Assembly (NCBI RefSeq): GCF_041261445.1
Contig: NZ_JBGCCU010000027.1
Location: 62,001 to 126,000 of the forward strand
Reading direction: 5' to 3'
From: Catenulispora sp. EB89
GTDB lineage: Bacteria; Actinomycetota; Actinomycetes; Streptomycetales; Catenulisporaceae
Length of the DNA stretch: 64,000 bases
The notes under the pieces are model-generated. The model was not told where the DNA came from. It did not search any database and saw only the letters and a program-made list of their open reading frames with translations. Within the stretch, counting starts at the first letter, position 1; each line of letters begins with the position of its first letter. The position numbers and the translations under genes were made by a program. Shown here piece after piece: positions 17,092-25,403 of this stretch.

Positions 17092-18297
17092 ATGGCGATA
17101 GTGCGGTCGGTGTCCCCTGGACGTCGATACGGGTCCATCACGGCGCGCCTGGCCGCGGTGACCGCCGCCGTGGCGCTGGTCGCCGGCTGCTCCTCCGGGC
17201 CGGGATCCGGCACCGCCGGCGCCTTCGTGCCCCCGCCGGTGCCGATGGCCGAGCCCGGCGCGGTCTCCGAGGGCGACCTCTACATGGTGGTGTGGGACGG
17301 CTACGCCGAGCCCCAGTGGGTCCAGCCCTTCGAGCACCAGACCGGCTGCACCGTGCACGCCGACAGCGCCGGCAGCTCCGACGAGATGGTCGCCGACGTC
17401 AAGTCCGGCCGCTACGACCTGGTCTCCGCCTCCGGTGACGCCAGCCTGCGGATGATAGCCAGCGGAGACGTGGCCCCGGTCGACGTCTCCAAGGTCCCCA
17501 GCTACGCGCAGATCAACACCACGCTGGAGAACAAGCGCTGGAACTCGGTGAACGGCGTGCCCTACGGCATCCCGCAGGGCCGCGGCGCCAATGTCCTGAT
17601 CTACAACAAGGACAAGGTGGCCGCGCCGACCTCGCTGGGCGCGGTGTTCGAACCCGATCCCTCGGTGGCCGGCCACCTGTCGGTGTACGACTCCCCGATC
17701 AGCATCGCCGACGCCGCGCTGTACCTCATGCACAGCCAGCCGTCGCTGGGCATCAAGGACCCTTACTCGCTGCACCCGGCCCAGTTCCAGGCCGCCGTCG
17801 CCCTGCTGACCAAGCAGCGCGCCGCGGTCGGCGACTACTGGCCGAACACCGCGGCCCAGCAGGCCGCCTTCGCCAAGGGCGCGGACAGCATCGGCATCGG
17901 CTGGCAGGCGGTGGTGAACGGCCTGCAGAAGTCCGGGCACGCCGACATCGCCACCGCCAAGCCGGTCGAGGGCAGCACCGGCTGGTCGGACACCTGGATG
18001 GTCACCTCCACGGCGAAGAACCTGTCCTGCGCCTACAAGTGGCTGGACTACATCACCTCCGCCCCGATCAACGCCGAGGTCGCGGAGTACGTCGGCGAGG
18101 CCCCGGCGAACACCCAGGCGTGCACCAAGACCGCCGACCCTGGGTTCTGCGCCACGTACCACGCCGATGACCCGTCGTACTGGGCCAACGTCTACTACTG
18201 GGCCACGCCCACCGCGCACTGCCTGGACGGCACCGGCGACGACTGCGCGTCCTACCCGCAGTGGGTCGCGGCTTGGAACCGGATCAAACAGCAATGA
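17092..18297 (+). CDS. Polyamine-type substrate-binding lipoprotein (PotD-like), coupled to the conservon
   Basis: 401 residues. A lipoprotein signal with lipobox LVAGC (Cys about 33) precedes a periplasmic-type binding domain of the spermidine/putrescine class: YMVVWDGYAEPQWVQPF, SDEMVADVKSGRYDLVSASG, NGVPYGIPQGRGANVLIYN. It should bind a polyamine or similar ligand outside the cell. No permease or ATPase genes are adjacent. Instead its stop overlaps the ATG of the sensor-kinase-like cvnA (ATGA), so the two are translationally coupled. It may present ligand to that receptor rather than serve transport; that is inference. A -10-like TAGTGT lies at 16994-16999. Confidence 0.87.
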   Translation: MAIVRSVSPGRRYGSITARLAAVTAAVALVAGCSSGPGSGTAGAFVPPPVPMAEPGAVSEGDLYMVVWDGYAEPQWVQPFEHQTGCTVHADSAGSSDEMVADVKSGRYDLVSASGDASLRMIASGDVAPVDVSKVPSYAQINTTLENKRWNSVNGVPYGIPQGRGANVLIYNKDKVAAPTSLGAVFEPDPSVAGHLSVYDSPISIADAALYLMHSQPSLGIKDPYSLHPAQFQAAVALLTKQRAAVGDYWPNTAAQQAAFAKGADSIGIGWQAVVNGLQKSGHADIATAKPVEGSTGWSDTWMVTSTAKNLSCAYKWLDYITSAPINAEVAEYVGEAPANTQACTKTADPGFCATYHADDPSYWANVYYWATPTAHCLDGTGDDCASYPQWVAAWNRIKQQ

Positions 18298-21200
18298 CCG
18301 CTCGGGGCAAGGGAGGCGGTGCGGACGTGACGCAGGGCTCGGGCGCCGATGTCGCCAACACCGGCACCACGGCCGGCACGACGGCCGGCAGCACAGCCGC
18401 GGCCACGGCCAAGCCGGTGGCGTTCCGCGGCCGGCTGCCGTTCCGCCGCCGCATGGACCTGCTGGTCGTGCTGCCCACCGTGGCCATGGCCGCGCTGATG
18501 ACCCCGGTGGCGGTCCACGAGGTCAACGTGGCCGGGCAGTGGAACTCGGCGGCGGACTTCCTGTCCTCCTCCAAGTCCGTCAGCCAGCTGATCCAGGACC
18601 TGTCGCTGGAGCGCGACAAGGCCCAGGCGGCGATGAGCGGCGACCCGGACAAGGACCGCGAGTACCAGAGCGCCATCGCGGCCACCGACGCCCAGGTCGA
18701 CCAGGTCACCCGGGACTTCGGCCAGACCGCCACGCCGACGCTGAAGGCCGCGCTGGCCGCCGTCTCCGACCTGAGCTATGTGCGTGAGCTGCCGGCCAGC
18801 GAGGGCATGTCGCAGAACTATGTGCTGCAGGCGCACGTCCAGCAGCTCGTCGACACCGTGTACGGCGCCATCGACTCGCAGATGGTCTCGGCCCTGGACT
18901 TCGGCGGCCACGCGGCCGCCGGGGGCCCGGCCGCCTCGCTGGAGTCCGAGCTGTCCGCGCTGTACTCCGGCGACATGGCCGAGAGCCAGCGCGAGGCCTC
19001 GCTGACCGCCTTCGCCTCCGGCCCCACCGAGTACAACGCCGGCGAGCAGTACGCCACCGCGCTGCGCTGGGACCAGGTCGCGCAGGTGCAGTTCGGGCTG
19101 GTGCAGCAGTCCACGGCCGCCTCCGACCGCGACGCCATCGCCGCGCTGCTGGACTCCACGCAGGCCCAGGTCTTCCGGAACTACCAGGGCAAGGCCGAGG
19201 CCCTGTACGGCCAGGCCTTCGACCCGGTCCGCGGGGTCAACGGCAACACCCAGGTCAACCTGCAGGACATCCAGACCCTGAGCGACCGCACCTCGCTGAC
19301 CGCGGCCTTCGAGACCGCGAGCAACCAGCGCGAGGCCGCCGAGGCCCAGATCACCGACCGCATCATCGGCCTGGCCCGGGACAACGCCCGGCAGGCCGAG
19401 TTCACCGTCGGTCTGCTGATCGGGGTCGGCGTGCTGGCCGCCGGGGCGCTGATGGTGCTCTCCGCGCTGATCCGGCGCTCGGTGGTGCAGCCGGTGGTGG
19501 CGCTGACCGCGGCCGCCACCCGGGTGGCCCGGGCCGCCGCGGCCGACCTGGAACGCGTCACCGACGAGGACCTCGGCGCCAACGGCGAGCTGCCGGACTT
19601 CGAGGCCATCCCGGTGCCCACCGACGACGAGCTCGGCGACCTGGCGCTGGCGTTCAACAAGGTGCAGGAGACCGCGCTGCTGATGCTGGAGCGGCAGGTT
19701 ACCATCCGGCGCAACACCGCGGAGATGTTCGGCAACGTAGGGCACCGGATCCACAACCTCACCGGGCGCCAGCTCTCGATCATCGACCAGGTGGAGCGCA
19801 CCGAGACCGATCCGGTGCTGCTGGACCGGCTCTACCGCATCGACCACCTCGCGGTGCGTCTGCAACGCGGTGCCGACAGCCTCATCCTGCTCTCCGGCGA
19901 GCGCGAGGCGAACATCTCCGGCTCGCCGATGCGCCTGACCGACGTGGTCCGCTCGGCCGTCGGCCGGGTCGAGGGCTACCAGCGCGTGGTGCTGATCGCC
20001 GAGGACGACGCCATGGTCGCGCCGTCCGCGGTCGGCGACATGACGCTGATGGTCGCCGAACTGGTCGAGAACGCGGTGTCGTTCTCCCCGGCCAGCCAGC
20101 GGGTGGAGATCGCGGTCGGGCTGTCCGCGCGCGGGTTCGTGATCGAGATCGTGGACCGCGGCATGGGCATGTCCCCGGAGCAGATGGCGCAGGAGAACGC
20201 GCGCCTGGTGCGCCGCGAGCGCCTGGACCTGGCGCCGACCCGGGTGCTGGGGCTGTTCGTGGTGGGCCGGCTGTCGGTGCGCACCGGCGCCGCCGTGGAG
20301 CTGTCGCCGACCACCGGCGGCGGGACCACGGCGCGGGTGTACGTGCCCGGATTCCTGCTGGCCGGGCCGGTCACGGAGTCGGCCTCGACGCGGGCCCCGC
20401 GCGGGGACGCCGCCGAGGCCGCCGCGACCGGGGTGCCGGCCGCGGCGCCGGCGCCGCCCGCCAACGGGGTGCCGGCGCTGCCGTCCAGCCCGGCGCAGGC
20501 CCATGCTCAGGCCCTGGAGATGCGCGGGCGGCCGCCGCTGACGCCGGCGCAGCCGTTGCACGCGCCGCCGCCTTCGCGGCCGCGCGCGAATCCGGGCCCT
20601 GCGGCCGCGCTGCCGCCGGGGGCCGAGGGGCTGCCGCGCCGGGTGCCCGGGGCGTCGCAGCCGGGGGAGGCTTTCAGCCTGCCCACGCCGACTTCGGAGT
20701 TCGACGCTTACGCCACGCCGGGGAGTGCTGCCGGTTCGCCGGCCGCTCCCACCGCTCCCACTGTGCCCTTCGGGCCCGCCGGATACGCCGCCGACCAGGC
20801 CGGGCCGTACGCGGCTCCGTCGTATCAGCCTGCTCCCGTCGACTCTGCCGAGGCCGCCGCAGCTGCGGCCGCAGCCGCTGAAGGTGCCGCCGGATTTGTT
20901 GACGGCCAGCCAGGCGAGTTCGGCCAGAACAGCCAGCCGGGCCAGCCCGGGCAGCCCTCGTTCCAACGCTTCGAGCGCCCGGCGAACCCTGCCGAAGGCC
21001 AGTCGAAGTCGCCCTCGTTCCAGCAGTTCGACCGGACCCCGAACGCCGCCGAAGGCCAGTACGCACCGCCTTCGCCGGCGCCGGCAGCGTCACCCTCGCC
21101 CGCACCCTCGTATCAGCCGATCCAGCCCCAGGCGCCGGCGGGCCACCAGCCCCACCAGCCGCCGGCCGCCGGACCGGACGGCTCGTCGCTCCAGGCGTCC

Positions 21201-21818
21201 GGACTCGACGCGCTCGGCCGGCCCGGCGCGCCGGACGCCCCCGGAGCCCGGTACTCGCTCGGTCCGCTGGCCCCCGTGCCGCCCGAAGGCCTCGGCCGCC
21301 GGCGCGCGCTGGCCGGCGGCGAGACGCAGCACCTGCCGCACCAGCCCGTGCCCGAACCGCGCCGGGAGACCGGGATGCTGCCGGTGCGCCGGCCGCCCAC
21401 GGTCCCGGCGCCGCCGCCGGCACCCGCTCCGGAAGCGCCTGGAATGGTTCCTCCCCACCAGCCGGCGCCGGAGCCGCCGCGGTTCGCCGCCGGCTCCGCC
21501 CCGGCCGCCCCGGCTGCCCCGCCCGGCGCCGTCACGCCGCCGAGCGCCACCACCCCGCAGCCCGCCGACGGGGCCCTGCCCCGCCGGGTCCGCAAGACGC
21601 CCTCGCATCCGGACTGGCCGACCAGCCAGATGCCGGTCGTGGGCGCCGACGGACCGGCCCAGCCGCAGGACGCGCGGGCCGTGCGGGACGCTTTGGAGGA
21701 GTTCGAAGCGGGCGTGGAACGAGCGAACCGCGACAGCGCCGACCAGATTCCGACCCGACGGCAGGCGGCCCGCCACGCGGGCCCGACCACGCCGGAGCGG
21801 GACGGGGAAGACCAATAG
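18294..21818 (+). CDS. cvnA: Conservon sensor-kinase-like protein CvnA, NIT domain
   Basis: 1174 residues from the ATG overlapping the lipoprotein stop. Order: cytoplasmic low-complexity N-terminus; membrane helix (about 54-75); extracellular nitrate/nitrite-sensing-type (NIT) domain (about 85-360); second membrane helix (about 369-392); HAMP-like linker; dimerisation helix with RIHNLTGRQLSIID and the IDHLAVRLQR segment; ATPase domain with N-box ELVENAVSFSPA and VDRGMGMSPEQM. From about residue 692 the protein is a 480-residue Pro/Ala/Gln-rich disordered tail. CvnA proteins work with CvnB-D in a membrane-associated, G-protein-like signalling complex of actinomycetes. Kinase activity is not established here. 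Confidence 0.9.
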   Translation: MTARGKGGGADVTQGSGADVANTGTTAGTTAGSTAAATAKPVAFRGRLPFRRRMDLLVVLPTVAMAALMTPVAVHEVNVAGQWNSAADFLSSSKSVSQLIQDLSLERDKAQAAMSGDPDKDREYQSAIAATDAQVDQVTRDFGQTATPTLKAALAAVSDLSYVRELPASEGMSQNYVLQAHVQQLVDTVYGAIDSQMVSALDFGGHAAAGGPAASLESELSALYSGDMAESQREASLTAFASGPTEYNAGEQYATALRWDQVAQVQFGLVQQSTAASDRDAIAALLDSTQAQVFRNYQGKAEALYGQAFDPVRGVNGNTQVNLQDIQTLSDRTSLTAAFETASNQREAAEAQITDRIIGLARDNARQAEFTVGLLIGVGVLAAGALMVLSALIRRSVVQPVVALTAAATRVARAAAADLERVTDEDLGANGELPDFEAIPVPTDDELGDLALAFNKVQETALLMLERQVTIRRNTAEMFGNVGHRIHNLTGRQLSIIDQVERTETDPVLLDRLYRIDHLAVRLQRGADSLILLSGEREANISGSPMRLTDVVRSAVGRVEGYQRVVLIAEDDAMVAPSAVGDMTLMVAELVENAVSFSPASQRVEIAVGLSARGFVIEIVDRGMGMSPEQMAQENARLVRRERLDLAPTRVLGLFVVGRLSVRTGAAVELSPTTGGGTTARVYVPGFLLAGPVTESASTRAPRGDAAEAAATGVPAAAPAPPANGVPALPSSPAQAHAQALEMRGRPPLTPAQPLHAPPPSRPRANPGPAAALPPGAEGLPRRVPGASQPGEAFSLPTPTSEFDAYATPGSAAGSPAAPTAPTVPFGPAGYAADQAGPYAAPSYQPAPVDSAEAAAAAAAAAEGAAGFVDGQPGEFGQNSQPGQPGQPSFQRFERPANPAEGQSKSPSFQQFDRTPNAAEGQYAPPSPAPAASPSPAPSYQPIQPQAPAGHQPHQPPAAGPDGSSLQASGLDALGRPGAPDAPGARYSLGPLAPVPPEGLGRRRALAGGETQHLPHQPVPEPRRETGMLPVRRPPTVPAPPPAPAPEAPGMVPPHQPAPEPPRFAAGSAPAAPAAPPGAVTPPSATTPQPADGALPRRVRKTPSHPDWPTSQMPVVGADGPAQPQDARAVRDALEEFEAGVERANRDSADQIPTRRQAARHAGPTTPERDGEDQ

Positions 21819-21831
21819 GAGGACGACACTC

Positions 21832-22329
21832 ATGATCGGTTCTAACAGTGCCGCCCCGTGGGAGAGCGATGAACAGCGGCTCGCGGCCGACGCCGCGGAC
21901 TTCACGTGGATGGTCGCCCGCTTCGCCAACGAGACCGCCGGCGTGGTCGACGCCATCGCGGTGTCGTCTGACGGGCTGTTGATCGCCGTCTCGCGCCCGC
22001 AGGACCCGGGGTCCTCCGAGCGGCTGGCCGCCGTGGTCTCCGGGATGACCTCGCTGGCCGCCGGCGCCGGCGGCAACTACGGCCTGGGCGCGCTGAACAA
22101 GGTCATCATCGACATGGAGGGCGGCTACCTGCTGATCACCCGGATCGGCAACGGCGCCGTGCTCGGCGCGGTCACCACGGCCGACGCCAAGCTGGCCAAC
22201 GTCGCCTACGAGATGACGCTGTTCGCCAACCGCGTCGGCGCCGTCCTGAGCCCGGCGCTGATCATCGAGCTGAAGAACACCGTCGGCATGGGCGTCCCCG
22301 CGCGCAGACCGGGCGGTGGGCAGGGGTGA
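21832..22329 (+). CDS. cvnB: Roadblock/LC7 domain protein CvnB
   Basis: 165 residues covering one roadblock/LC7 domain (FTWMVARFANETAGVVDAI, VSSDGLLIAVSR, YLLITRIGNGAVLGAVT). In conservons this subunit is thought to regulate the CvnD GTPase, as MglB does for MglA. A perfect AGGAGG lies 9 nt before the ATG, 13 bp after cvnA. The stop overlaps the GTG start of cvnC. The basic, Pro-rich C-terminal tail has no recognised motif. Confidence 0.93.
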   Translation: MIGSNSAAPWESDEQRLAADAADFTWMVARFANETAGVVDAIAVSSDGLLIAVSRPQDPGSSERLAAVVSGMTSLAAGAGGNYGLGALNKVIIDMEGGYLLITRIGNGAVLGAVTTADAKLANVAYEMTLFANRVGAVLSPALIIELKNTVGMGVPARRPGGGQG

Positions 22330-22751
22330 CCGAGGCAGGCGGGGCGGGCCCCGCCGAGCAGCAGCAGGGCGACGCCGCCGAGCAGGTCTCGGCGGTGCGC
22401 CCGTTCCTGCTCACCGAAGGACGCGTGGTCGCCGAGGAGCAGTCGCTGCCGATGGAGACCCAGCTGGTCGCCACCCCCGAGGCGCTGGCCCAGCTGGAGG
22501 AGCCGCACCTGGCCTTCGAGCGCCGCGCCATCATCGAGACCTGCCGCGTCCCGGTCTCCCTGGCCGAACTGGCCGCCCGGCTGCGCCTGCACCTGAACGT
22601 GGTCCGCGTCCTGGTCGGCGACCTGCACACACGACAGCTGCTGACCGTCCACGTCCCCCGCGCGGCAGGCGGCTCGGATCTGGACATCTTGAGAAGGGTG
22701 ATCGATGGCCTCCGCGCAATCCACACGTCAGGCGGACCCGGCCATGACTGA
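22326..22751 (+). CDS. cvnC: DUF742 protein CvnC
   Basis: 141 residues, DUF742 family. Visible parts are VRPFLLTEGRVVAEE near residue 25 and a winged-helix-like segment with FERRAIIETCRVPVSLAELA and RLHLNVVRVLVGDL. It is the small third subunit of conservons, with probable adaptor function. It starts at a GTG overlapping the cvnB stop (GTGA), and its 3' end overlaps cvnD by 47 bp, so translation of the operon is tightly coupled. Confidence 0.9.
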   Translation: MTEAGGAGPAEQQQGDAAEQVSAVRPFLLTEGRVVAEEQSLPMETQLVATPEALAQLEEPHLAFERRAIIETCRVPVSLAELAARLRLHLNVVRVLVGDLHTRQLLTVHVPRAAGGSDLDILRRVIDGLRAIHTSGGPGHD

Positions 22752-23328
22752 AGCCGCCACCACGGCGACCGCCACCCGCCCCCCGCAGCCGGTGAAGATG
22801 GTGATCTCCGGCGGCTTCGGCGTCGGCAAGACCACCGCCATCGGCGCGGTGAGCGAGATCGAGCCGCTGACCACCGAAGCCGCGATCACCGAGGTGGCGG
22901 CAGGCGTGGACGACACCAGCCTGACCCCCCGCAAGACCACCACCACCGTCGCGATGGACTTCGGCTGCCTGACCCTGGACCCCACCCTGAAGCTGTACAT
23001 CTTCGGCACCCCGGGCCAGGACCGCTTCGGCTTCATGTGGAAGGACGTCACCGCCGGCGCCCTCGGCGCCCTGGTGGTCGTCGACTCCCGCCGCCTCGAC
23101 GAGTGCTTCCCCGCCGTGGACTACTTCGAACGCGACGGAACCCCCTTCGCCATAGCGGTGAACGCCTTTGACGGCGTGCTGTCGCACTCCCTGCCCGCGG
23201 TGCGCTCGGCACTGGACGTCGCCCCGGAGGTCCCGGTCGTGGCTTTCGACGCGCGCAGCGCCGACTCGGTGCGGGAATCGCTGATCGTGGTTCTGGAGCA
23301 TGCTCTGACGCGGGCTCGGGGGTATTAG
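22705..23328 (+). CDS. cvnD: Conservon small GTPase CvnD
   Basis: 207 residues. The P-loop GGFGVGKTT lies near residues 36-44, the switch II motif GTPGQDRFGFMW near 100-111, and VVDSRR in the next strand. The base-specificity motif reads VNAFDG where classical GTPases have NKxD, as is common in this Ras-like MglA/CvnD group. It should cycle between GDP and GTP forms under control of CvnA-C. The ATG at 22705 has AAGGGTG 8 nt upstream and lies inside the end of cvnC. Confidence 0.93.
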   Translation: MASAQSTRQADPAMTEAATTATATRPPQPVKMVISGGFGVGKTTAIGAVSEIEPLTTEAAITEVAAGVDDTSLTPRKTTTTVAMDFGCLTLDPTLKLYIFGTPGQDRFGFMWKDVTAGALGALVVVDSRRLDECFPAVDYFERDGTPFAIAVNAFDGVLSHSLPAVRSALDVAPEVPVVAFDARSADSVRESLIVVLEHALTRARGY

Positions 23329-23358
23329 GCGCGGGGCTGGGTGCGGTTCGGTCACTCG

Positions 23359-23409
23359 TTCGGGCGGAAAACCGGCCGGTATGCCCGGTTCGATGGTTTT
23401 TCCCCGAAC
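23359..23409 (+). terminator. Probable terminator of the conservon operon
   Basis: GTTCGGGCGGAAAACC pairs with GGTTTTTCCCCGAAC around a 20-nt loop about 30 bp after the cvnD stop. The stem is imperfect. Confidence 0.5.
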
Positions 23410-23441
23410 GGGGGGATCGTGGCGCTATGTAGTGTCCCGAT

Positions 23442-23686
23442 ATGAGCTTCCGTTGGTACTACGTTGATGATTCCGGCTCACCTCAGAGCGGCTGGATCTG
23501 AAGTCTGAGCGCCGGATCATCGAGGACCCGGCACATCAACAAGCTCATCAGAGCTACCTCGTGCAGGCTGTCGACCTCGTGTCCTACGTGGCATACCAGG
23601 CGGTGCTGCGGGACCCGGTCCGGATGGCGGTGCACGACTGGTTCTACGACTACCTCGGGTCGGTCGGCGCGATTGTGCGGGTCTGA
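23442..23686 (+). pseudogene. DUF3800 gene remnant
   Basis: Bases 23442-23501 encode 19 residues beginning MSFRWYYVDDSGSPQSGW, like the conserved N-terminus of DUF3800 proteins (Tyr, Asp-Asp/Glu, Ser-Gly), and end at TGA. A second frame up to the stop at 23684-23686 encodes a typical DUF3800 C-terminus, including YLVQAVDLVSYVAYQAV and WFYDYLGS. The two pieces are in different frames and the central part of about 150-200 residues is missing, so this is an internal deletion with a frameshift. DUF3800 proteins look like RNase H-fold enzymes and are often found on mobile DNA. Confidence 0.7.
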
Positions 23687-23886
23687 TTCGAGGTTCGCGA
23701 GGCAGAAAAAAGCCGGAGCAGTTCCCAGGAAGTCCTGGCCGCCCCAGCGCGGCCACTATACGCACATCCCCCGAAACCGTACAACTGGTATCCCATCGCA
23801 AATCCCGTTGCCCCACCCCTATCGCGCATGGCCTCATAGTTCTCGTCTTCCAACGAACACGAATGCGAAAGAGGCAGGGTAGAAGC

Positions 23887-25095
23887 ATGTACACGACAGT
23901 TCCCGGATCGACCGAGCAGAGCTCGCCGATCCGGATGTGGGCCGACCCGGAGTCTGTCGAACCGCAGGCGCTGGACCAGCTCCGAAACGTCGCGGCCCTG
24001 CCCTGGACGCACGGCGTCGCCGTGATGCCGGATGTGCACCTCGGGATCGGGGCGACGGTCGGGTCGGTCATCGCGATGAAGGGGGCTGTCTCGCCGGCGG
24101 CGGTGGGGGTCGACATCGGCTGTGGCATGTCCGCGGTCAAGACGACGCTTGTGGCCGATCAGCTGCCTGACAACCTCGGCAAGCTGCGGACGCGCATCGA
24201 GCAGGCGATTCCGGTCGGGCGGGGTGTGCACCACAAGGACGTGCGCCTCGACGCCGTGCAGGAGCCCGGTGCCAAGAAGCCGCTGCGGGGGTGGCACGAC
24301 TTCTGGGAGGGCTTCGACGAGCTTGAGCCCTCCGTCACCCGGGGGAAGCGGGGGCGGGTGTCCGAGCAGATGGGGACGCTCGGCGGCGGCAACCACTTCC
24401 TCGAGGTGAACCTCGACGCGCAGGGCGGCGTCTGGCTCATGCTGCACTCCGGCTCCCGGGGCATCGGCAACCAGCTCGCCGCGCACCACATCGAGGTCGC
24501 GCGGACGCTCCCGCAGAACCAGGACCTCCCCGATCCGGACCTCGCGGTCTTCCTCGCGGACACGCCGCAGATGGCGGCCTACCGGCGCGATCTGTTCTGG
24601 GCGCAGGAGTACGCGCGGCGCAACCGGGCCGTGATGCTCTGGCTCTTCGCGGAAGTCATACGTAAGGAGTTCCCTAAGGTCGGCTTCGACAAGGCCATCT
24701 CCTGCCACCACAACTACGTGGCGGAGGAGACCTACGACGGTGTCGACGTCCTCGTCACCCGCAAGGGTGCGATCCGGGCCGGCGGCGGGGACCTGGGCAT
24801 CATCCCCGGCTCCATGGGCACCGGCTCCTACATCGTCCGGGGGCTGGGGAACGACGCCGCGTACAACTCCGCCTCGCACGGTGCCGGCCGGCGCATGAGC
24901 CGGAACCAGGCGCGCAAGCAGTTCACCGTCGAGGACCTGAAGAAGCAGACCAAGGGTGTCGAGTGCCGGAAGGACCCCGGGGTCGTCGACGAGATCCCCG
25001 GCGCGTACAAGGACATCCGGTCGGTCATGGCGCGGCAGACCGACCTGGTGGAGATCGTCGCGGAACTCAAGCAGGTGGTCTGCGTCAAGGGCTGA
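23887..25095 (+). CDS. rtcB: RNA-splicing ligase RtcB
   Basis: 402 residues. RtcB motifs are in order: [14 protein letters not shown] (about 53-66), [12 protein letters not shown] (metal ligand Cys, about 77-88), [10 protein letters not shown] (about 165), [31 protein letters not shown] and [11 protein letters not shown] with the active-site His region near residue 340. RtcB joins RNA 3'-phosphate or 2',3'-cyclic phosphate ends to 5'-OH ends using GTP and Mn2+. The ATG at 23887 is preceded by a weak AGGGTAG sequence. No archease or rtcA gene is adjacent. The stop codon lies in a tandem repeat that repeats it in frame. Confidence 0.95.
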   Translation: MYTTVPGSTEQSSPIRMWADPESVEPQALDQLRNVAALPWTHGVAVMPDVHLGIGATVGSVIAMKGAVSPAAVGVDIGCGMSAVKTTLVADQLPDNLGKLRTRIEQAIPVGRGVHHKDVRLDAVQEPGAKKPLRGWHDFWEGFDELEPSVTRGKRGRVSEQMGTLGGGNHFLEVNLDAQGGVWLMLHSGSRGIGNQLAAHHIEVARTLPQNQDLPDPDLAVFLADTPQMAAYRRDLFWAQEYARRNRAVMLWLFAEVIRKEFPKVGFDKAISCHHNYVAEETYDGVDVLVTRKGAIRAGGGDLGIIPGSMGTGSYIVRGLGNDAAYNSASHGAGRRMSRNQARKQFTVEDLKKQTKGVECRKDPGVVDEIPGAYKDIRSVMARQTDLVEIVAELKQVVCVKG

Positions 25096-25125
25096 CCACC
25101 CGGCTGACCACCCGGCTGACCACCG
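25091..25125 (+). repeat. Three 12-bp repeats carrying in-frame stop codons
   Basis: GGCTGACCACCC occurs three times from the rtcB stop codon onward, the last copy with one change. Because the unit is 12 bp, each copy places a TGA in the rtcB frame, at 25093, 25105 and 25117. Confidence 0.85.
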
Positions 25126-25217
25126 AACCCGCCTGCCTTCCCCAGGCCGATGACCTCGGCCACCTTCGAACGGAAGGCAGGCGGCGCGTCAACCCGTACG
25201 ATTTCCGGCTCTCAGCT

Positions 25218-25230
25218 TGACACGCTGTCA
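25218..25230. promoter_or_regulatory. Operator-like dyad upstream of ald
   Basis: The perfect 13-bp dyad TGACACGCTGTCA lies 25 bp upstream of a -10-like TACACT. Alanine dehydrogenase genes are usually controlled by a transcription factor, but no regulator gene is adjacent. Confidence 0.35.
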
Positions 25231-25288
25231 CCGATCCAACCGCTCGCTCGGAGATACACTCGCCACATCGCCTTTGGCGCGAGTCGGT

Positions 25289-25319
25289 CACTCGATCACA
25301 TTCACCACCATATCGAGTG
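25289..25319. promoter_or_regulatory. Second dyad in the ald leader
   Basis: CACTCGAT and ATCGAGTG are separated by 15 bp, downstream of the putative -10. It may form an mRNA hairpin or bind a dimeric regulator. Confidence 0.3.
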
Positions 25320-25403
25320 CATCTGGCATTTCTGTATCGAGCACCGGCGGAGCCGACAGCGAGGTCGGTTCCGTTTTCGAACCGAACGAAGGATCTGGTC
25401 GCC

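Larger units (their letters stand above)
23329..23886. other. 558-bp region between cvnD and rtcB
   Basis: It holds a terminator-like hairpin after cvnD, the remains of a DUF3800 gene (23442-23686) and about 200 bp of lower-GC sequence before rtcB. No intact gene was seen. Confidence 0.75.
25096..25403. other. 308-bp region upstream of alanine dehydrogenase
   Basis: Apart from the stop-codon repeats it contains two dyads that could be operators or leader hairpins: TGACA-CGC-TGTCA (25218-25230), and CACTCGAT with ATCGAGTG (25289-25319, 15-bp spacing). A TACACT -10-like hexamer lies at 25255-25260. No gene is seen. Confidence 0.55.

Noticed and set aside
18252-20966. Minus-strand frame of about 900 residues opposite cvnA
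   Set aside because: Long antisense frames are expected in very GC-rich genes; the translation is low-complexity Gly/Arg with no domain, while cvnA is clear.
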